64,000 nt of DNA from QUBU01 sp014337915 (lineage in GTDB: Bacteria > Pseudomonadota > Gammaproteobacteria > Steroidobacterales > GCA-2729495): NCBI GenBank assembly GCA_030263395.1, contig SZOW01000002.1, positions 194,771 to 258,770 of the forward strand, written 5' to 3'. The notes under the pieces are model-generated. The model had not been told where the DNA came from, did not search any database, and worked only from the letters and a program-made list of their open reading frames with translations. How positions within the stretch are numbered: the stretch's first letter is position 1; each line of letters opens with the position of its first letter. Positions 7,392 through 16,968 of the stretch are shown piece by piece. A program made the translations under genes and the position numbers.

Positions 7392-9287
7392 TCAGGCGCT
7401 GGAGCGCATCCCGGCACGGTAAAGCAGCGCGGCCACCAGCGCTACCGCCGCCAGGCCGGCCAGCGCGCCCGGCCGCCAGGCAGCGGGCACCGCCAGCAGC
7501 TCGGTGCTGCCGGTGATGACGATCGGGATGGCGAGCAGGATGCCCACCAGCGCCTCGCCGGTGATGAGGCCGGCGGCGAACAGCGTGCCGGCACCTGCGC
7601 CGCTGTCGGCGCGGCGCAGCCGCCGCTGCACCAGCCAGGCGATGAGGCCACCGACGAAGATCGGCGTGTCCACTTCCAGCGGCAGGTAGATGCCGACCGC
7701 CACCGCCAGCACCGGTGCACGCACGGACGCACCCCGCCGTCGCAGCCACTCGTCCAGCAGGATGACGGCCAGGCCAATACCCGCACCTGCGGCGACCATG
7801 CCCCAGGGCAGGCCGCCGCGGAACACGCCCTGGGCCACCGACGCCATCAACGTGGCCTGCGGTGCCACCAGCGGCTTCGGATGCGCGGCGCTCGGTTCGC
7901 CGATGCCATAGGCCTGCAGCAGGAGGTTGAGGATCGGGGCCATCACGAACACCGCCACCAGTACGCCCGCGGCCAGCGCTAGCTGCTGCTTCCACGGTGT
8001 CGCGCCGACGAGCTGGCCGGTCTTCAGGTCCTGCAGCAAGTCACCGCCCAGCGAAGCCGCGCAGCACACCACGGCGCCGATCATGATGGCCGCTGCCGGG
8101 CCCTGCGCGTTGTCCGGGCCCAGCAGCACCAGCAGCAATAGCGATGCCAGCAGCATGGTCGCCATGGTGACGCCGGAAATCGGGTTGTTCGAGGAACCCA
8201 CCAGCCCGGCCATGTAGGCAGCGACCGAGGAGAACAGGAAACCTGCGACCAGCATGGTGACGGCCATGGCCGCCGCCACGCCGTAGTGCCCGACGATCTG
8301 GCCGTAGAGCCCGAAGATCGGCAGCACGCAGGCCGCGATCCCGGCCAGCACCCAGGGCATGGGCAGGTCGCGATCGCGCGGGTCCACGGCCTGCCCGCGC
8401 GAGCGGCGGAACTGGGCAAGGCCGCTGCGCACGCCGGAAAGCAGCGAATGGCGGATGGCCACCAGGGCCCAGAGACCGCCGACCAGCATGGCACCGACAC
8501 CGAGGTAACGGATCTTCTTCGTCCAGATGAGGTAGGCGAGGTCTGCCGCCGGCAGTCCGGCGGCGCCGGTGAAGGCGGGATCGGCTGGCAGGAACCAGGC
8601 GGCGTAGACCGGGATCGCCAGGTTCCAGGAGATCATGCTGCCGGCAAACACCAGCGCGGCGATGTTCAAGCCGACGATGTAACCGATGCCGAGCAGTGCG
8701 GGCGACAGGTTGGTGCCGAAGTAGGCGATGCCGCGCCCGACGAAGCCGGCCGCCTGCGCGGTGCCCGGCCAGAGCTGCAGTCCGGTCTCGGCGAACTTGA
8801 TGAGCGCACCGAGCAGGCCCGCCCCCGCCAGTGCCCGCAGCCCCTGCCCCGCCCGCTCGCCCACGCGCAGGACTTCGGCGACCGCGGTGCCCTCCGGGAA
8901 CTTCAGGTCCTGTTCGACGATCAGCGCCCGGCGCAGCGGGATGGTGAGCAGCACCCCGAGCACGCCGCCGATGCCGGCGATCGCCGTGACCCAGAGGTAG
9001 GGAAAGTGATCCCAGACGCCCAGCAGCACCAGTGCCGGCAGCGTGAAGATCGCCGCTGCCGCCAGCGCCTCACCGGCCGAGCCCTGGGTCATCACCAGCG
9101 TGTTCTCGCCGATGCCGGCATGGCCGAGCAGGCGCAGGACGCCCATGGAGATCACCGCGGAGGGAATGCAGGCCGACACCGTCATGCCCGCGAAAAGCCC
9201 GAGGTAGGCATTCGCCGCCCCGAGCAGCACGGCGAGGATGCCACCGAGGACCAGGGCCCGGAATGTCAGCTCGCGTTGCGCCTGCAT
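7392..9287 (-). CDS. OPT family oligopeptide transporter
   Basis: Integral membrane transporter of 631 residues with about 14-16 predicted helices. The N-terminal block with ANAYLGLFAGMTVSACIPSA and the KFPEGTAVAEVL segment are hallmarks of the OPT superfamily; the family moves small peptides or metal-chelate peptides, usually with protons. It begins 12 bases after the POT transporter stop, so two unrelated proton-coupled peptide carriers appear to be co-transcribed downstream of tatABC. Whether the substrate is a peptide or a metal complex cannot be told from sequence. Confidence 0.88.
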   Translation of the reverse strand: MQAQRELTFRALVLGGILAVLLGAANAYLGLFAGMTVSACIPSAVISMGVLRLLGHAGIGENTLVMTQGSAGEALAAAAIFTLPALVLLGVWDHFPYLWVTAIAGIGGVLGVLLTIPLRRALIVEQDLKFPEGTAVAEVLRVGERAGQGLRALAGAGLLGALIKFAETGLQLWPGTAQAAGFVGRGIAYFGTNLSPALLGIGYIVGLNIAALVFAGSMISWNLAIPVYAAWFLPADPAFTGAAGLPAADLAYLIWTKKIRYLGVGAMLVGGLWALVAIRHSLLSGVRSGLAQFRRSRGQAVDPRDRDLPMPWVLAGIAACVLPIFGLYGQIVGHYGVAAAMAVTMLVAGFLFSSVAAYMAGLVGSSNNPISGVTMATMLLASLLLLVLLGPDNAQGPAAAIMIGAVVCCAASLGGDLLQDLKTGQLVGATPWKQQLALAAGVLVAVFVMAPILNLLLQAYGIGEPSAAHPKPLVAPQATLMASVAQGVFRGGLPWGMVAAGAGIGLAVILLDEWLRRRGASVRAPVLAVAVGIYLPLEVDTPIFVGGLIAWLVQRRLRRADSGAGAGTLFAAGLITGEALVGILLAIPIVITGSTELLAVPAAWRPGALAGLAAVALVAALLYRAGMRSSA

Positions 9288-9299
9288 TGGTGGCTCCGG

Positions 9300-10790
9300 T
9301 TATCCGGCATCGCCCATCAGGCGACGGATCGGTCGCGTGAACACCAGGAACAGCATGCCTGCACCGGCCGTCATCAGCACGATCTGCAGGTAGAGCCCTG
9401 GCATGTCGGCGAGCACGTCGTCACGGAACTGGCCGGCGAACAGTCCAGCGAGGATGTTGCCCACCGAAGACGCCAGGAACCAGATGCCCATCATCTGGCC
9501 GACGTAGCGCTGTGGCGCGAGGCGGGTGGTCGCCGACAGCCCGACCGGGCTCAGCGCCAGCTCGCCCAGCGTATGGAACAGGTAGGTGAAGATCAGCCAG
9601 GTCGGCAGCGCCTGCCGGCCCGTGGCCACCAGCGTCGCCGCGCCCAGCATCACGCCGAAGCCGGCCGCCAGCAGCAGCAGACCGATGCCGAACTTCGCCG
9701 GGGTCGGCAGGTTCAGGCCGCGTCTTGCGAGGCCGACCCAGAGCGCGGCGAACACCGGCGCGAAACTGATGACGAACACCGGGTTCAGCGACTGGAACCA
9801 GCCGGCGGGAATCTCGAAACCGCCGAGCATCCGGTCGGTGTAGCGCTCGGCGAACAGGTTGAGGGAGGAGCCCGACTGCTCGAATCCCGACCAGAAGGTC
9901 GCCGCGCCCAGGAACAGCACGATGATGACCAGCACCCGCTGCTTTTCCTGCCGGTCCAGTCCGCCAAACAGCAGCAGCCAGGCGAAATAGGCCGTGGCCA
10001 GGATGGCGATCGCCCAGGCGCTGCCACGGGCCAGCGCCACAGGCGTCACCTCGATGATGCCGGTGCCGATCAGTACCGCTACCGCGATCACCATGGCGAG
10101 GGCAAGCACCACCCGGCGCCAGCTGGAACGGATCAGCACCGCCTGTTCCGGCACCGCTGGGTCCAGCGTCGGCTTCAGGCCGGCACCGCCGAGCCGCGAT
10201 CGGCTGGAACGAAAATAGATCAGGCCGGCCAGCATGCCGACGCCAGCCGCGGCAAAGCCGTAATGCCAGCCGAAGCGCTCGCTCTCGCCAAGCGTGCTGC
10301 AGACCAGTGGCCCGAGCCCGGCACCGAGGTTGATGCCCATGTAGAACAGCGTGAATCCCGCGTCGCGTCGCGCATCATCGCGGGCGTAGAGCGCGCCGAC
10401 GATGGCGCTGATGTTCGGCTTCAGCAGGCCGGTGCCGGCGATGATGAACATCAGGCCTGCGAAGAATGTCGGCGTCGCCGGCAGCGCCAGCGTGAAGTGC
10501 CCGATGGCGATGATGATGCCGCCAATCCACACCGCCCGCTGTGCGCCGAGCAGCCGGTCGGCAATCCAGCCGCCGGGCAGCGCGACGATGTAGACCGCCG
10601 CGGAGTACAGGCCGTAGATCGCGGTGGCCGCCTGGTCGTCCAGGCCCATGCCGCTGCCGGCGTCCACCAGGAACAGCACCAGCAGCGCACGCATGCCGTA
10701 GTAGCTGAAGCGTTCCCAGAGTTCGGTGAAGAACAGCGTCCTCAGGCCGGCCGGGTGTCCCAGCGGCGGCGGCGCCTGGGCGCCGGTCAT
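9300..10790 (-). CDS. POT/PTR2 family proton-dependent peptide transporter
   Basis: Major-facilitator di/tripeptide symporter of 496 residues with 12-14 helices. The N terminus has FFTELWERFSYYGMRALLVL, the ExxERFxYYG proton-coupling motif of helix 1; the later FYMGINLGAGLGPLVCSTLGE matches the second PTR signature. Its start codon overlaps the tatC stop by 4 bases, and the OPT gene follows after 12 bases. Expected to sit in the inner membrane and import peptides. Confidence 0.93.
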   Translation of the reverse strand: MTGAQAPPPLGHPAGLRTLFFTELWERFSYYGMRALLVLFLVDAGSGMGLDDQAATAIYGLYSAAVYIVALPGGWIADRLLGAQRAVWIGGIIIAIGHFTLALPATPTFFAGLMFIIAGTGLLKPNISAIVGALYARDDARRDAGFTLFYMGINLGAGLGPLVCSTLGESERFGWHYGFAAAGVGMLAGLIYFRSSRSRLGGAGLKPTLDPAVPEQAVLIRSSWRRVVLALAMVIAVAVLIGTGIIEVTPVALARGSAWAIAILATAYFAWLLLFGGLDRQEKQRVLVIIVLFLGAATFWSGFEQSGSSLNLFAERYTDRMLGGFEIPAGWFQSLNPVFVISFAPVFAALWVGLARRGLNLPTPAKFGIGLLLLAAGFGVMLGAATLVATGRQALPTWLIFTYLFHTLGELALSPVGLSATTRLAPQRYVGQMMGIWFLASSVGNILAGLFAGQFRDDVLADMPGLYLQIVLMTAGAGMLFLVFTRPIRRLMGDAG

Positions 10791-11569
10791 GCAGCGCTCT
10801 TGTCCGTGGCCGTTGCCGCGCCCGACGGGTACATGAGCCTGGCCATCAGCAATCCACCCTCGAACAGGCCGTACATGGGTAGCGCGAGCATGAACTGGGA
10901 GATGACGTCGGGGGGCGTCAGCACGGCGCCGACGACGAACGAGCCCAGGAAGATGTACGGGCGCTGCCTGGCCAGCGTCTCGGCCCTGACCAGCCCGGTG
11001 GCGATGAGCAGCACCGTGGCCACGGGAACCTCGAAGGCGAGGCCGAAGGAAAAGCAGGTCAGCAGTGTGAAGTCGAGGTAGCTGTTGATGTCCGTCATCA
11101 TGGTGACGCCCTCGGGGGTCGTCGCTGCAAAGTAGTGGAACACCGTCGGGAACACCAGGAAGTAGGCGAAGGCCACCCCGATATAGAACAGGATGACGCT
11201 GGATACCAGCAACGGCACGGCAAAGCGCTTCTCGCGCCGGTACAGCCCGGGTGCGACGAATGCCCAGACCTGGTAGAGCACGACGGGCATGGCGAGGAAC
11301 AGCGCCACGAAGAAGGTCGTCTTGATGGGCGTGAGGAACGGCGCGGTGACCTGGGTGGCGATCATCTTCGCGCCCTCCGGCAACTGTTTCATCAGCGGCC
11401 GGGCCACCAGGGTGAAGATGCGGCTCGCGAAGGGCAGCAGGGCGATGCAGATCACCGCCACGGCCAGCACTGCCCGCAGCAGCCGGCTGCGCAGCTCGAT
11501 GAGGTGGGACATGAGCGTCCCCTCCTCGAGCACCTCGTCGTCAGGATTGTCGTGCTTGTCCCCTGCCAT
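10787..11569 (-). CDS. tatC: Sec-independent protein translocase TatC
   Basis: Six-helix core receptor of the twin-arginine export system, binding the RR signal peptide of folded cargo. The protein is 260 residues. The conserved EGTLMSHLIELRSRLL stretch near the N terminus and the FAYFLVFPTVFHYF region are diagnostic. It lies 15 bases after tatB and its stop overlaps the next gene (a POT transporter) by 4 bases, so tat and peptide uptake genes share a transcript. Confidence 0.96.
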   Translation of the reverse strand: MAGDKHDNPDDEVLEEGTLMSHLIELRSRLLRAVLAVAVICIALLPFASRIFTLVARPLMKQLPEGAKMIATQVTAPFLTPIKTTFFVALFLAMPVVLYQVWAFVAPGLYRREKRFAVPLLVSSVILFYIGVAFAYFLVFPTVFHYFAATTPEGVTMMTDINSYLDFTLLTCFSFGLAFEVPVATVLLIATGLVRAETLARQRPYIFLGSFVVGAVLTPPDVISQFMLALPMYGLFEGGLLMARLMYPSGAATATDKSAA

Positions 11570-11584
11570 GCCTGCCTGCCGGGG

Positions 11585-11947
11585 TCAGGGCCGGGCGTCG
11601 CCGGACGGCGGGTGGCCGTCCGGCCCCGGAGCGGCGCCCTCTGTGGCCGGCTCGGCCACACCGTCCGTCTGGGGCCGGTCGTGGCTGGCTGCGCCGTGCG
11701 GCTTCAGGTCGTCGACACCGGGGCGGCTGTAGTCCGGGGTCGCGGCCTGCGGCGGGTCCATGATCCGGCGCGGATCCACGGCGTTCATCTCTTCCTGGAA
11801 CTGGGTGCTGAGCATGCGGGCCATGCGGCGCGCCTTGCCGGCCCACTGCCCGATCTGGGAGGCAACCCTGGGCAGGCGCTCAGGACCCAGCACGAGCAGT
11901 GCCAGGACGAAGATGACCACCAGTTCGGAGAAGCCGACGTCGAACAT
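11585..11947 (-). CDS. tatB: Sec-independent protein translocase TatB
   Basis: TatB works with TatC as the signal-peptide receptor. The 120 residues start with MFDVGFSELVVIFVLALLVLGPERLP, a short membrane helix followed by the Gly-Pro hinge, an amphipathic helix, and a variable acidic/proline-rich tail. It lies 75 bases after tatA and 15 before tatC. Confidence 0.95.
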   Translation of the reverse strand: MFDVGFSELVVIFVLALLVLGPERLPRVASQIGQWAGKARRMARMLSTQFQEEMNAVDPRRIMDPPQAATPDYSRPGVDDLKPHGAASHDRPQTDGVAEPATEGAAPGPDGHPPSGDARP

Positions 11948-12022
11948 GCAGGATCAGCCCGTGCCGTGCCTGGACCGAGCTGTCCTGGCAGGATTCATCC
12001 GCGGCACCAGGTCCGGGTGCGG

Positions 12023-12256
12023 TCAGCCGTGCTTCTTGCCAGCGGCTTCGTTCTGGCGGCTCTCGGTGAAGTCCGCGTCAGCCTGCTTGTTGATCTGCTT
12101 CGGTGGCTCGTCCTGGTCGGCCTCCGACATCGCCTTGCGGAACCCTTTCACCGCGCTGCCGAGATCAGTGCCGATGGAGCTCAGGCGCTTGGTGCCGAAG
12201 ATGAGCACGGCAATCGCCAGGACGATCAGCCAGTGCCAGATGCTCAGAGATCCCAT
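12023..12256 (-). CDS. tatA: Sec-independent protein translocase TatA
   Basis: Pore-forming component of Tat export, 77 residues. It has the single helix SLSIWHWLIVLAIAVLIFG, then TKRLSSIGTDLGSAVKGFRKA, the typical hinge and amphipathic helix, and a charged C terminus. I chose ATG at 12256, preceded by GGAG; the frame is open 12 codons further upstream. First gene of tatA-tatB-tatC. Confidence 0.95.
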   Translation of the reverse strand: MGSLSIWHWLIVLAIAVLIFGTKRLSSIGTDLGSAVKGFRKAMSEADQDEPPKQINKQADADFTESRQNEAAGKKHG

Positions 12257-12377
12257 GACAACGCTCCAGGGGGCACTCCGTGCCCTCGCCAACAGGCCTC
12301 AATCATACGGCAAAACACCGCTGCGACCTTGATACCTGGCCCTCGTTTTGGCTGCTGCCCGGTCGCTGCCGGCGCTG

Positions 12378-12833
12378 TCACGCATCAGGCTGCGGTGGCG
12401 TGCGCAGCATGAAGGTCACCGGGCCCTGGTTCACCAGGCTCACCGCCATGTCCGCGCCGAAGCGCCCGGTTGCCACCCGCGCTCCTTGCGCCGCGACCTC
12501 GCGCACCAGGACATCGAAGAGCCCCTGGCCGATGGCCGGATCGGCGGCACCAGAGAAGCTCGGCCGGTTGCCGCGGTTGGTATCCGCGGCCAGCGTGAAC
12601 TGCGGCACGAGCAGCAGGGCACCGCCCGCCTCGCGCACATCGAGGTTCATCTTGCCGGCCGCATCGGGGAAAACGCGGTAGGCCACCAGGCGCTCTGCCA
12701 GGCGGCGGGCCTGGCCGGGGCCATCGCCGCGCTCGACCGCCACCAGCACCAGCAGCCCGGTTCCGATCTGCCCCACCAGCTCCCCGGCGACACGGACGCT
12801 GGCCTCTGAAACGCGCTGCAACAAGCCGATCAT
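12378..12833 (-). CDS. dtd: D-aminoacyl-tRNA deacylase
   Basis: Cytosolic proofreading enzyme that hydrolyses D-amino acids from mischarged tRNA. The protein is 151 residues. The motifs LLLVPQFTLAAD and the C-terminal VNQGPVTFML (the NxGPVT cross-subunit loop) are both present. ATG at 12833 gives the canonical N terminus MIGLLQRVSEASV; longer upstream frames run into the AT-rich spacer. It is upstream of tatA with a 121-base gap. Confidence 0.95.
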   Translation of the reverse strand: MIGLLQRVSEASVRVAGELVGQIGTGLLVLVAVERGDGPGQARRLAERLVAYRVFPDAAGKMNLDVREAGGALLLVPQFTLAADTNRGNRPSFSGAADPAIGQGLFDVLVREVAAQGARVATGRFGADMAVSLVNQGPVTFMLRTPPQPDA

Positions 12834-13279
12834 CGGCTGCGGAGGATACGGGCCCTCCGGGAAAAAAGGCAGTGGCTTGAGCCTGCAAAGGTGGTGTCTG
12901 GCCGGATGCCGGCCGATCCACTTTTGCGCCACAAATCAGCAAAAAATTGGGCTATGACAGATGTCAGGCAGTCATGGTGCTCCAAATCAAAGACCGCTAA
13001 ATTGGAAAACTAACAAAGTGGGATTATTGGCCTAATTGATGGTTTGAAATCGATAAAAGTGTACTTATCAATGCACAATACAAAAAATAAATATGTCAGG
13101 CACAATTTAATATTAACAGTGTCAATAAACTCACAATATATTTCCGGTGATTCTATTCACAAATTGCTGCTGACCGGTCCAGAGAACGCAGTTACGCGGC
13201 CGGAGCCGGCGCTGGCAGAATGGTGCCGATGTTGTCGGCGTCGCGCTTGAGACCTGTACCCCACGGCGGCGTCCGCTTG
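12834..13279. other. intergenic region with an AT-rich island
   Basis: Between divergent dtd and the peptide importer. About 12940-13180 is strongly AT-rich against GC-rich surroundings. It holds many A/T runs, a 10-base direct repeat ATGTCAGGCA at 12961 and 13093, and one 68-codon open frame (13044-13250) with no recognisable features that probably arises by chance. I see no transposase or tRNA-like structure. It may contain the promoter of the ABC operon or be a relic of foreign DNA. Confidence 0.5.
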
Positions 13280-15127
13280 ATGGTCGTGGTCCGTGCCGCC
13301 GTGCTGGCGCTGCTCCTGGTCCTGGCGGGTTGCGCAGACCCGGCTGGACCGGCGCCGCGCGAGGCTGCCGACCTCGACGGAAATGCCAGCATCAAGACCT
13401 TCCGCTATTCGCTGGACCAGGCACCCTCGTCGCTCGATCCGGTCCAGGCCGCCAATGTCTACGCGAACCACGTGGTGCTGAACGCCTACGACACCCTGTT
13501 CGCGTACAAGTACCTCGCGCGGCCCTACCAGCTGAAACCCAACCTGGCTGATGGCTGGCCGGAGATTTCCCCGGACCTGCTGGTCTACCGGATCCGCATC
13601 AAGCACGGCGTCCGGTTCCAGGACGATCCCGCCTTTGCAGGCGGCAAGGGCCGGGAGCTGGTCGCCGCAGATTTCGTCTACTCGCTCAAGCGCCAGTTCG
13701 ATCCGAAAAACCGGCCACAGGGCGCATGGCTCTGGCAGGGGCGTATCGCCGGACTCGACGACTGGAAAGCGGCTGGTTCGGACTACGATCGCGAGGTTCC
13801 GGGCCTGCGGGCGCTGGATCGCTACACCATCGAGATCCGGCTGCTGCGCCCCTTCCCGCAGCTGCTCGATACGCTTGCACTGGGCTTCTCTGCAGTGGTG
13901 CCGCGGGAAGCAGCCGAACACTACGGCCGCGAACTAGGAACCCATCCGGTCGGTTCCGGACCGTTCAGGGTCGTCTCCTACGACAGCTCACGCGTGGTCT
14001 TCGCACGCAACACGGCATTCCGCCAGGAGCCGGTGGACCTGCAGGCCGAGGGCTATGATCCAGCCACCCAGCGCTACACCGGTGTCGAGCGCATCCAGGG
14101 CCGCTCGCCGCCGTTCGTGGACCGCCTGGTCATCGACTTCGCCAGCGACGATGCCTCGCGCTGGAACTCCTTCATCAAGGGCAACGAGATCCAGGTGACC
14201 GGCGTGCCGGCGGAAAAGGTGGATGAGTTCCTGGAGTCGTATGATCCGGTGCAGCTGAAGCCCGATTACGCACGCAGGTACCAAGTGGCTTCGGGCCTCG
14301 AGGCGGGATTCGTCTTCGAGACCTTCAACATGGATTTCCCGGAGTTCGGCTACAACCCGGACCCGGAGCGGGAACGGCGCAACAAGGCTCTGCGTTGCGC
14401 CATCATCAAGACCTTCGACTGGGAAGCACGCAACCAGAGCTGGTACTTCGGCCTGGGCACGGTGTTTCCCGGCATCATCGTGCCCGTGGTGCCGGAGTTC
14501 GACCCGCAACTGTCGCGGACCAGCGTGACCCGCGACGTCGCCGGCGCCCGGCGCCTGCTGCGGGAGAACGGCTGGACAGCGGAGAACCTGCCGGTCCTGG
14601 TCTACGGGCAGAGCGCCGGGGTGAAGCCGCGCATGTTCTTCGAGCAGTTTCGCGCCCAGCTCATGGACATCGGCTGGCCGCAGGAGAAGGTGGTGCTCAA
14701 GCAGTACGCGACCTTCGGTGACCTGGGCCGGGCCTGGAAGGAAAGCCGCCTGCCCATCGTGTCCAAGGGCTGGGGCCTCGATTACCCTGATGCGGAGAAC
14801 ACATTGCAGCTTTTCTATGGGCCGAATGGCTCTCCCGGCTCGAACGACGCCAACTACCGCAATCCCGAGTATGACCGGCTCTACGAGAAGGCCGCTGTGA
14901 TGCTGCCCTCGCCGGAGCGCAGGGCGCTTTACCGGCGCATGAACCAGATGATCATCGATGACTGCGTGGCCATCACCGGCCTGTCCCGCAAGCGCATCTA
15001 CCTCTGGCACAAGAACGTCGTCGCGCTGCCGGACCGGGAGATCGTCGGCGGCTTCTTCCTCAGGTACGTGGACGTGCTGCCGGAGGGCGAGAGCGCCCGG
15101 CCAGCGGACCTGGAGCCCGCGGGCTGA
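13280..15127 (+). CDS. peptide ABC transporter substrate-binding lipoprotein (SBP family 5)
   Basis: Periplasmic lipoprotein that captures oligopeptides for the importer encoded by the next four genes. From ATG 13280 the 615-residue protein begins with a short lipoprotein signal ending LVLAGC (Cys at residue 18). An ATG 60 bases upstream would give a 38-residue leader and cannot be excluded. The body has SBP5 features: FRYSLDQAPSSLDPVQAANVY at the start of the mature domain and WGLDYPDAENTLQLFYGPNG late in the chain. At 615 residues it is longer than DppA-type proteins. The next gene starts at the final base of this stop codon. The actual ligand is not readable. Confidence 0.9.
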   Translation: MVVVRAAVLALLLVLAGCADPAGPAPREAADLDGNASIKTFRYSLDQAPSSLDPVQAANVYANHVVLNAYDTLFAYKYLARPYQLKPNLADGWPEISPDLLVYRIRIKHGVRFQDDPAFAGGKGRELVAADFVYSLKRQFDPKNRPQGAWLWQGRIAGLDDWKAAGSDYDREVPGLRALDRYTIEIRLLRPFPQLLDTLALGFSAVVPREAAEHYGRELGTHPVGSGPFRVVSYDSSRVVFARNTAFRQEPVDLQAEGYDPATQRYTGVERIQGRSPPFVDRLVIDFASDDASRWNSFIKGNEIQVTGVPAEKVDEFLESYDPVQLKPDYARRYQVASGLEAGFVFETFNMDFPEFGYNPDPERERRNKALRCAIIKTFDWEARNQSWYFGLGTVFPGIIVPVVPEFDPQLSRTSVTRDVAGARRLLRENGWTAENLPVLVYGQSAGVKPRMFFEQFRAQLMDIGWPQEKVVLKQYATFGDLGRAWKESRLPIVSKGWGLDYPDAENTLQLFYGPNGSPGSNDANYRNPEYDRLYEKAAVMLPSPERRALYRRMNQMIIDDCVAITGLSRKRIYLWHKNVVALPDREIVGGFFLRYVDVLPEGESARPADLEPAG

Positions 15128-16080
15128 TGGACATCCTGCAGTACGCGCTGCGCCGGCTGCTGGCGGGTCTGCCGCTGCTGCTCGGCGTGACGCTGTTCAG
15201 CTTCACGCTGATGGTCTATTTCGGGCCGGACAAGACCTTCGAGCTGCTGGGCAAAAACCCGACGGCGCAGGAGATTGCCGAGGTCCGCCACCAGCTGGGC
15301 TACGACCGGCCCTTCGTTCTGCGCTACGGCGAGTACCTGCGTGAACTCGCCACCGTTGATTTCGGCAACTCCGATTCCACGGGCGAGAGGGTGTCGAGCC
15401 TGCTGGCGCGGACCATCCCCGTGTCGCTGGCCCTGGAGCTGCCGGGGTTCGTCCTCGGCAACCTGCTGGGCATCGCGCTGGCGCTGCTGGCCGCCTACCA
15501 CCGCGGCCGCTGGCCCGACAAGCTGATCATGGGCCTTTCGGTGATCGGCATGAGCATCAGCTTCCTGGTGGTGATCTTCGTGTTCCAGATCTGGTTCTGC
15601 ACCAGCCACGGTCTGGACCTGTTCCCGGTGCGCGGCTGGGGCACCGCCAGCCTTGCCGACTACCTGCGCCATGTCACCGTGCCGACGCTGGCCATGGTGT
15701 TCGTGGCCCTGGGCTACAACACGCGCTTCTACCGCGCGGTGATCGTCGAGGAGATGGGCCGTGACCATGTGCGTACCGCGCGGGCCTTCGGTGCGGCACC
15801 GGCGCGGCTGTTCTGGCGCGACATCCTCAAGAACTGTGCCATCCCGGTCATCACCCGCATCGTTTTCACCATCCCGGCCATCGTCATCGGCGGGGCGCTG
15901 CTTCTCGAGACCAGCTTCGGCATCCCGGGCGTCGGCAAGGCCGCCTACGAGGCCATTATCAGCGGCGACCAGCCGGTGCTGAAGGCCGTGGTCGGGCTGA
16001 CCACGGCGCTGTTCGTGATCGCGCTATTGGTGGCCGACATCCTCTACCGCGCGGTGGATCCGCGGGTGTCGCTGGAATGA
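15127..16080 (+). CDS. peptide ABC transporter permease (OppB/DppB type)
   Basis: Inner-membrane permease of 317 residues with six predicted helices. It opens with MDILQYALRRLLAGLPLLLGVTL, typical of OppB, and has the EAA-like cytoplasmic loop around YRAVIVEEMGRDHVRTARAFG that contacts the ATPases. It starts on the last base of the SBP stop and overlaps the next permease by 4 bases, so translation of the set is coupled. Confidence 0.93.
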   Translation: MDILQYALRRLLAGLPLLLGVTLFSFTLMVYFGPDKTFELLGKNPTAQEIAEVRHQLGYDRPFVLRYGEYLRELATVDFGNSDSTGERVSSLLARTIPVSLALELPGFVLGNLLGIALALLAAYHRGRWPDKLIMGLSVIGMSISFLVVIFVFQIWFCTSHGLDLFPVRGWGTASLADYLRHVTVPTLAMVFVALGYNTRFYRAVIVEEMGRDHVRTARAFGAAPARLFWRDILKNCAIPVITRIVFTIPAIVIGGALLLETSFGIPGVGKAAYEAIISGDQPVLKAVVGLTTALFVIALLVADILYRAVDPRVSLE

Positions 16081-16964
16081 ACGCCGCCCAGCCCGGCCTG
16101 CCGGCCGCCACGGCACCGCGCGCCTCCCTGTGGCGCACCGCGCTGTACAAGCTGCGGCGCGATCGCGCGGGTCTGCTTGGACTCGCAGTGGTGGTGCTCT
16201 ACCTGGTCGCCGCCGTCGGTGCCTGGTGCGGCTGGTGGGCCGGCGACTGGGCGCTGATCACCGGCACCAAGTGGGGCCCGGTGTCGGCGCAGCACTGGTT
16301 TGGTACCAACATCATCGGCCAGGACATCTTCCAGCGTGCCATCTACAGCACCGGGACCGCCTTCCAGGTGGGTCTGGTGGTTGCGGTGCTGGCGGTGGGC
16401 ATGGGTGCGGTGATCGGCGCCGTCGGCGGCTTCTTCGCCGCCACCTGGATCGACGAGATCGTGCTGTGGCTGATGGGCGTGCTCGATGCCATTCCGTTCT
16501 ACCTCATGGTGGCGGCAATCGCCTTCGCCCTGGCCGACAACCCCTACGCGATGCATGTCGCCATGGTGTCGACCTTCTGGACAACGACCGGGCGGCTGGT
16601 GCGGGGCGAGGTCATCAAGCTGCGCGGGCTGGAATTCGTCGAGGCGGCACGCGCCATCGGCGTGCCGCCGGTGGCCATCATCTTCCGGCACATCCTGCCG
16701 AATACCTTCCATATCCTGCTGGTGCAGCTGACGCTGTGTTTCGTCGATGCCATCAAGGCGGAGGTGGTCCTGAGCTTCCTCGGGCTGGGGGTGAAGGACG
16801 GCATGAGCTGGGGCCTGATGATCAGCGAGAGCACGCTGGAGTTCCTCGCCGGGCATTTCAACAACCTGATCGTCGCCTCGGCGCTGCTGTTCGGGCTGGT
16901 GTTCGCCTTCAACATGCTGGCCGATGCACTGCAGGACGCCCTGGATCCGAAGCAGGTGGCCTGA
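16077..16964 (+). CDS. peptide ABC transporter permease (OppC/DppC type)
   Basis: Second permease, 295 residues, six helices. The N-terminal LYKLRRDRAGLLGLAVVVLYL and the HWFGTNIIGQDIFQRAIYST segment are OppC-like; the EAA loop FVEAARAIGVPPVAIIFRHILP is clear. It overlaps the upstream permease stop by 4 bases and ends 4 bases before the first ATPase gene. Expected to pair with OppB in the importer. Confidence 0.93.
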   Translation: MNAAQPGLPAATAPRASLWRTALYKLRRDRAGLLGLAVVVLYLVAAVGAWCGWWAGDWALITGTKWGPVSAQHWFGTNIIGQDIFQRAIYSTGTAFQVGLVVAVLAVGMGAVIGAVGGFFAATWIDEIVLWLMGVLDAIPFYLMVAAIAFALADNPYAMHVAMVSTFWTTTGRLVRGEVIKLRGLEFVEAARAIGVPPVAIIFRHILPNTFHILLVQLTLCFVDAIKAEVVLSFLGLGVKDGMSWGLMISESTLEFLAGHFNNLIVASALLFGLVFAFNMLADALQDALDPKQVA

Positions 16965-16968
16965 GGTG

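Noticed and set aside
8286..11081. 931-codon open frame opposite the OPT and POT genes
   Set aside because: It is the antisense of two clear membrane transporters; its His/Gln/Arg-rich translation is typical of a GC-rich shadow frame.
13044..13250. 68-codon forward open frame in the AT-rich island
   Set aside because: Composition follows the AT-rich DNA, no ribosome site, no motif, and the end runs into the start of the ABC operon. Best explained by chance.
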